This document shows positions 62,387-64,000 of a DNA stretch of 64,000 bases, in pieces. The translations under genes were made by a program, and so were the position numbers. Numbering within the stretch: position 1 is the first letter of the stretch; the number at the start of each line of letters is the position of its first letter. This DNA is from Oceanospirillaceae bacterium. Lineage in GTDB: Bacteria > Pseudomonadota > Gammaproteobacteria > Pseudomonadales > Oceanobacteraceae. The stretch spans positions 62,001 through 126,000 of the forward strand of contig JACKOM010000006.1 in NCBI GenBank assembly GCA_024234265.1, in the 5' to 3' direction. The notes below the pieces were generated by a model. That model was not told where the DNA came from. It saw only the letters and a list, made by a program, of their open reading frames with translations, and did not search any database.

Positions 62387-64000
62387 ATGACTCCTGAGAA
62401 TTTACCCCTCTTACCATTGCGTGATGTGGTTGTGTTTCCGCATATGGTTATTCCACTGTTTGTTGGTCGTGAAAAATCCATTGAGGCCCTCGAGGCTGCA
62501 ATGGCTGGGGATAAAAAAATATTTCTGGTCGCCCAGCGCACTGCTGTAACGGACGATCCGCAACTGGATGATATTTATAGCATTGGTACGGTTGCGACTA
62601 TTCTGCAGCTGCTGAAGTTGCCGGATGGTACGGTTAAAGTGCTTGTTGAAGGTGAATATCGCGCAGAAATTCAGCATTTCTCCGCTGAGATGGGGTATTT
62701 CACTGCTTCGGCCAGTCCGCTTGATATTGAATCCCTGAATGATAGAGAAGCTGAAGTGCTGGTTAAGGCCATTAATCAGCAATTTGATAGTTTTGTGCAG
62801 ATGAGCAAAAAAATCCCCAGTGAGGTTTTAAGCTCTATTTCTGCAATTACTGACCCTGGGCGTATTGCCGATACCATTTCTGCTCATTTGTCTTTAAAGC
62901 TTGAAGATAAGCAAAAAATCCTTGAAATGGTGGCTGAGCGTGATCGCATTGAGCATGTATTGGCCCATATCGAATCCGAAATTGATCTGCTTGAGATTGA
63001 AAAACGCGTACGTTCCCGCGTTAAAAAGCAGATGGAAAAAAGCCAGCGTGAGTATTATCTCAATGAGCAAATGAAGGCTATCCAGAAAGAATTGGGTGAT
63101 CTTGATGATGTGCCCAATGAAATGGAAGATTTCAAAAAGAAAATAGAAGCTGCTGGCATGACAGCAGAAGCAAAAGCAAAAGCGGAAGCTGAGCTTGCGA
63201 AGCTCAAAATGATGTCACCCATGTCGGCAGAGGCGTCAGTGGTGCGTGGTTATCTTGAGTGGATGATCAATGTGCCGTGGAAGGCTGCAAGCAAGGTTAA
63301 AATCGATATTGCTAAGGCCTTGGCTTTATTGGATGAAGATCATTATGGTTTGGATGAGGTTAAAGAACGCATTCTTGAGTTTCTCGCCGTTCAGAAGCGT
63401 GTGAAAAAGACCTCTGGCAACATTCTGTGTTTAGTGGGGCCTCCGGGTGTTGGTAAGACCTCCCTTGGTCGTTCTATTGCCGCTGCTACAAATCGCAAAT
63501 ATGTGCGTATGGCTTTAGGTGGTGTGCGTGATGAGGCTGAAATTCGCGGGCACCGTCGTACTTACATTGGTTCTATGCCGGGTAAACTCGTGCAGAAAAT
63601 GGCCAAGGTTGGAGTGAAGAATCCTCTGTTTTTGCTTGATGAAATCGACAAAATGGGAATGGATCATCGTGGTGATCCTGCATCTGCTCTGCTGGAAGTT
63701 TTAGATCCAGAGCAAAATAACACTTTCAGCGATCACTATCTGGAGGTCGATTACGATCTTTCTGATGTGATGTTTATTTGTACGGCAAACAGCATGAATA
63801 TTCCGGGGCCTTTATTGGACCGTATGGAAATCATCCGTATTCCCGGTTACACCGAAGAAGAAAAGCTGCGTATCTGTCAGAAATACCTGTTGCCTAAGCA
63901 GATGAAAGCGAATGGCGTGAAAAAAGACGAACTATCTGTTTCGGAAGATGCGCTGCGCGATGTTATCCGTTATTACACCCGTGAAGCTGGTGTGCGCTCC
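62387..64000 (+). CDS. lon: ATP-dependent protease Lon, 5' part
   Basis: The frame is open to the last base, giving the first 538 residues; the proteolytic domain lies outside the window. Present are the N-terminal LAN domain (LPLLPLRDVVVFPHMVIPLF), the long coiled-coil helix (EIEKRVRSRVKKQMEKSQRE and YYLNEQMKAIQKELGD), and the AAA module with Walker A GPPGVGKTS near 63437 and Walker B LFLLDEIDKMG. Lon degrades misfolded and regulatory proteins such as SulA, whose likely relative is encoded about 3.7 kb upstream. The heat-shock promoter fits its known control. Confidence 0.98.
   Translation, partial: MTPENLPLLPLRDVVVFPHMVIPLFVGREKSIEALEAAMAGDKKIFLVAQRTAVTDDPQLDDIYSIGTVATILQLLKLPDGTVKVLVEGEYRAEIQHFSAEMGYFTASASPLDIESLNDREAEVLVKAINQQFDSFVQMSKKIPSEVLSSISAITDPGRIADTISAHLSLKLEDKQKILEMVAERDRIEHVLAHIESEIDLLEIEKRVRSRVKKQMEKSQREYYLNEQMKAIQKELGDLDDVPNEMEDFKKKIEAAGMTAEAKAKAEAELAKLKMMSPMSAEASVVRGYLEWMINVPWKAASKVKIDIAKALALLDEDHYGLDEVKERILEFLAVQKRVKKTSGNILCLVGPPGVGKTSLGRSIAAATNRKYVRMALGGVRDEAEIRGHRRTYIGSMPGKLVQKMAKVGVKNPLFLLDEIDKMGMDHRGDPASALLEVLDPEQNNTFSDHYLEVDYDLSDVMFICTANSMNIPGPLLDRMEIIRIPGYTEEEKLRICQKYLLPKQMKANGVKKDELSVSEDALRDVIRYYTREAGVRS

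Overview
The window reads as chromosome of a gammaproteobacterium close to the Pseudomonas/Cellvibrio branch. AceA is the long 531-residue Pseudomonas type, and several blocks keep the order I remember from Pseudomonas and Escherichia coli: rluE-nudJ-mnmA-hflD with purB nearby, cspD/clpS-clpA-infA-ate-aat, ftsK-lolA-rarA-crcB-serS-cysG, tusDCBE beside yccA and tRNA-Ser, gacA-uvrC-pgsA followed by tRNA-Gly/Cys/Leu, and tig-clpP-clpX-lon. Almost every base is assigned to a gene, a tRNA or a short regulatory gap. I saw no prophage, insertion sequence, CRISPR array or rRNA. A genus cannot be fixed from the sequence alone; Cellvibrionaceae is my guess.

Layout. 1-5650: the 3' part of a hybrid sensor kinase, then methionine synthase encoded as two overlapping genes. 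5720-7750: a MerR regulator and a metal-efflux permease with a cysteine-rich repeat tail, behind a textbook MerR operator. 7820-10270: a PhnA-type zinc-ribbon protein and isocitrate lyase. 10390-15530 (minus strand): a lipoprotein, a GNAT protein, the ribosomal oxygenase RoxA, purB and an EamA transporter; a 170-bp imperfect palindrome lies between purB and roxA. 15710-18090: a small exported protein and a two-component system. 18095-21343 (minus): hflD, mnmA, nudJ, rluE, cspD. 21524-33430: Clp adaptor and unfoldase, infA, the N-end-rule transferases ate and aat, ftsK, lolA, rarA, crcB, serS, cysG. 33511-38435: a chemoreceptor, ybiB, tusE-B-C-D, a Bax-inhibitor-like protein, tRNA-Ser.

38553-45773: a histone-deacetylase-family gene divergent from a Pat-type acyl-CoA synthetase/acetyltransferase, then gacA, uvrC, pgsA and three tRNAs. 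From about 40260 to 42500 the sequence carries roughly eighteen single-base indels, mostly at homopolymers, that break both pat and gacA; this looks more like poor sequence than gene decay. 45960-53553: a large sensor kinase whose periplasmic domain resembles NMT1/THI5 binding proteins, a chalcone-isomerase-like/TonB-C fusion, terB-like, tal, dusA. 53702-58336: gltX, tRNA-Ala, tRNA-Glu, then mannose-1-phosphate guanylyltransferase, kdsC and kdsB for sugar-nucleotide and Kdo supply. 58337-64000: a SulA-like gene behind a LexA box, then tig, clpP, clpX and lon (cut by the window end), lon having a sigma-32-like promoter.

Functional themes: protein quality control (clpSA, ate/aat, tig-clpPX-lon), tRNA and ribosome maturation (mnmA with tusDCBE, rluE, roxA, dusA, tRNA synthetases), and signalling. 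I did not find a clearly undescribed multi-gene system. The best leads are the chalcone-isomerase/TonB-C fusion, the long purB-roxA palindrome, the NMT1-domain kinase, the Cys-repeat permease with its operator, the split methionine synthase and the small LexA-box SulA-like protein.
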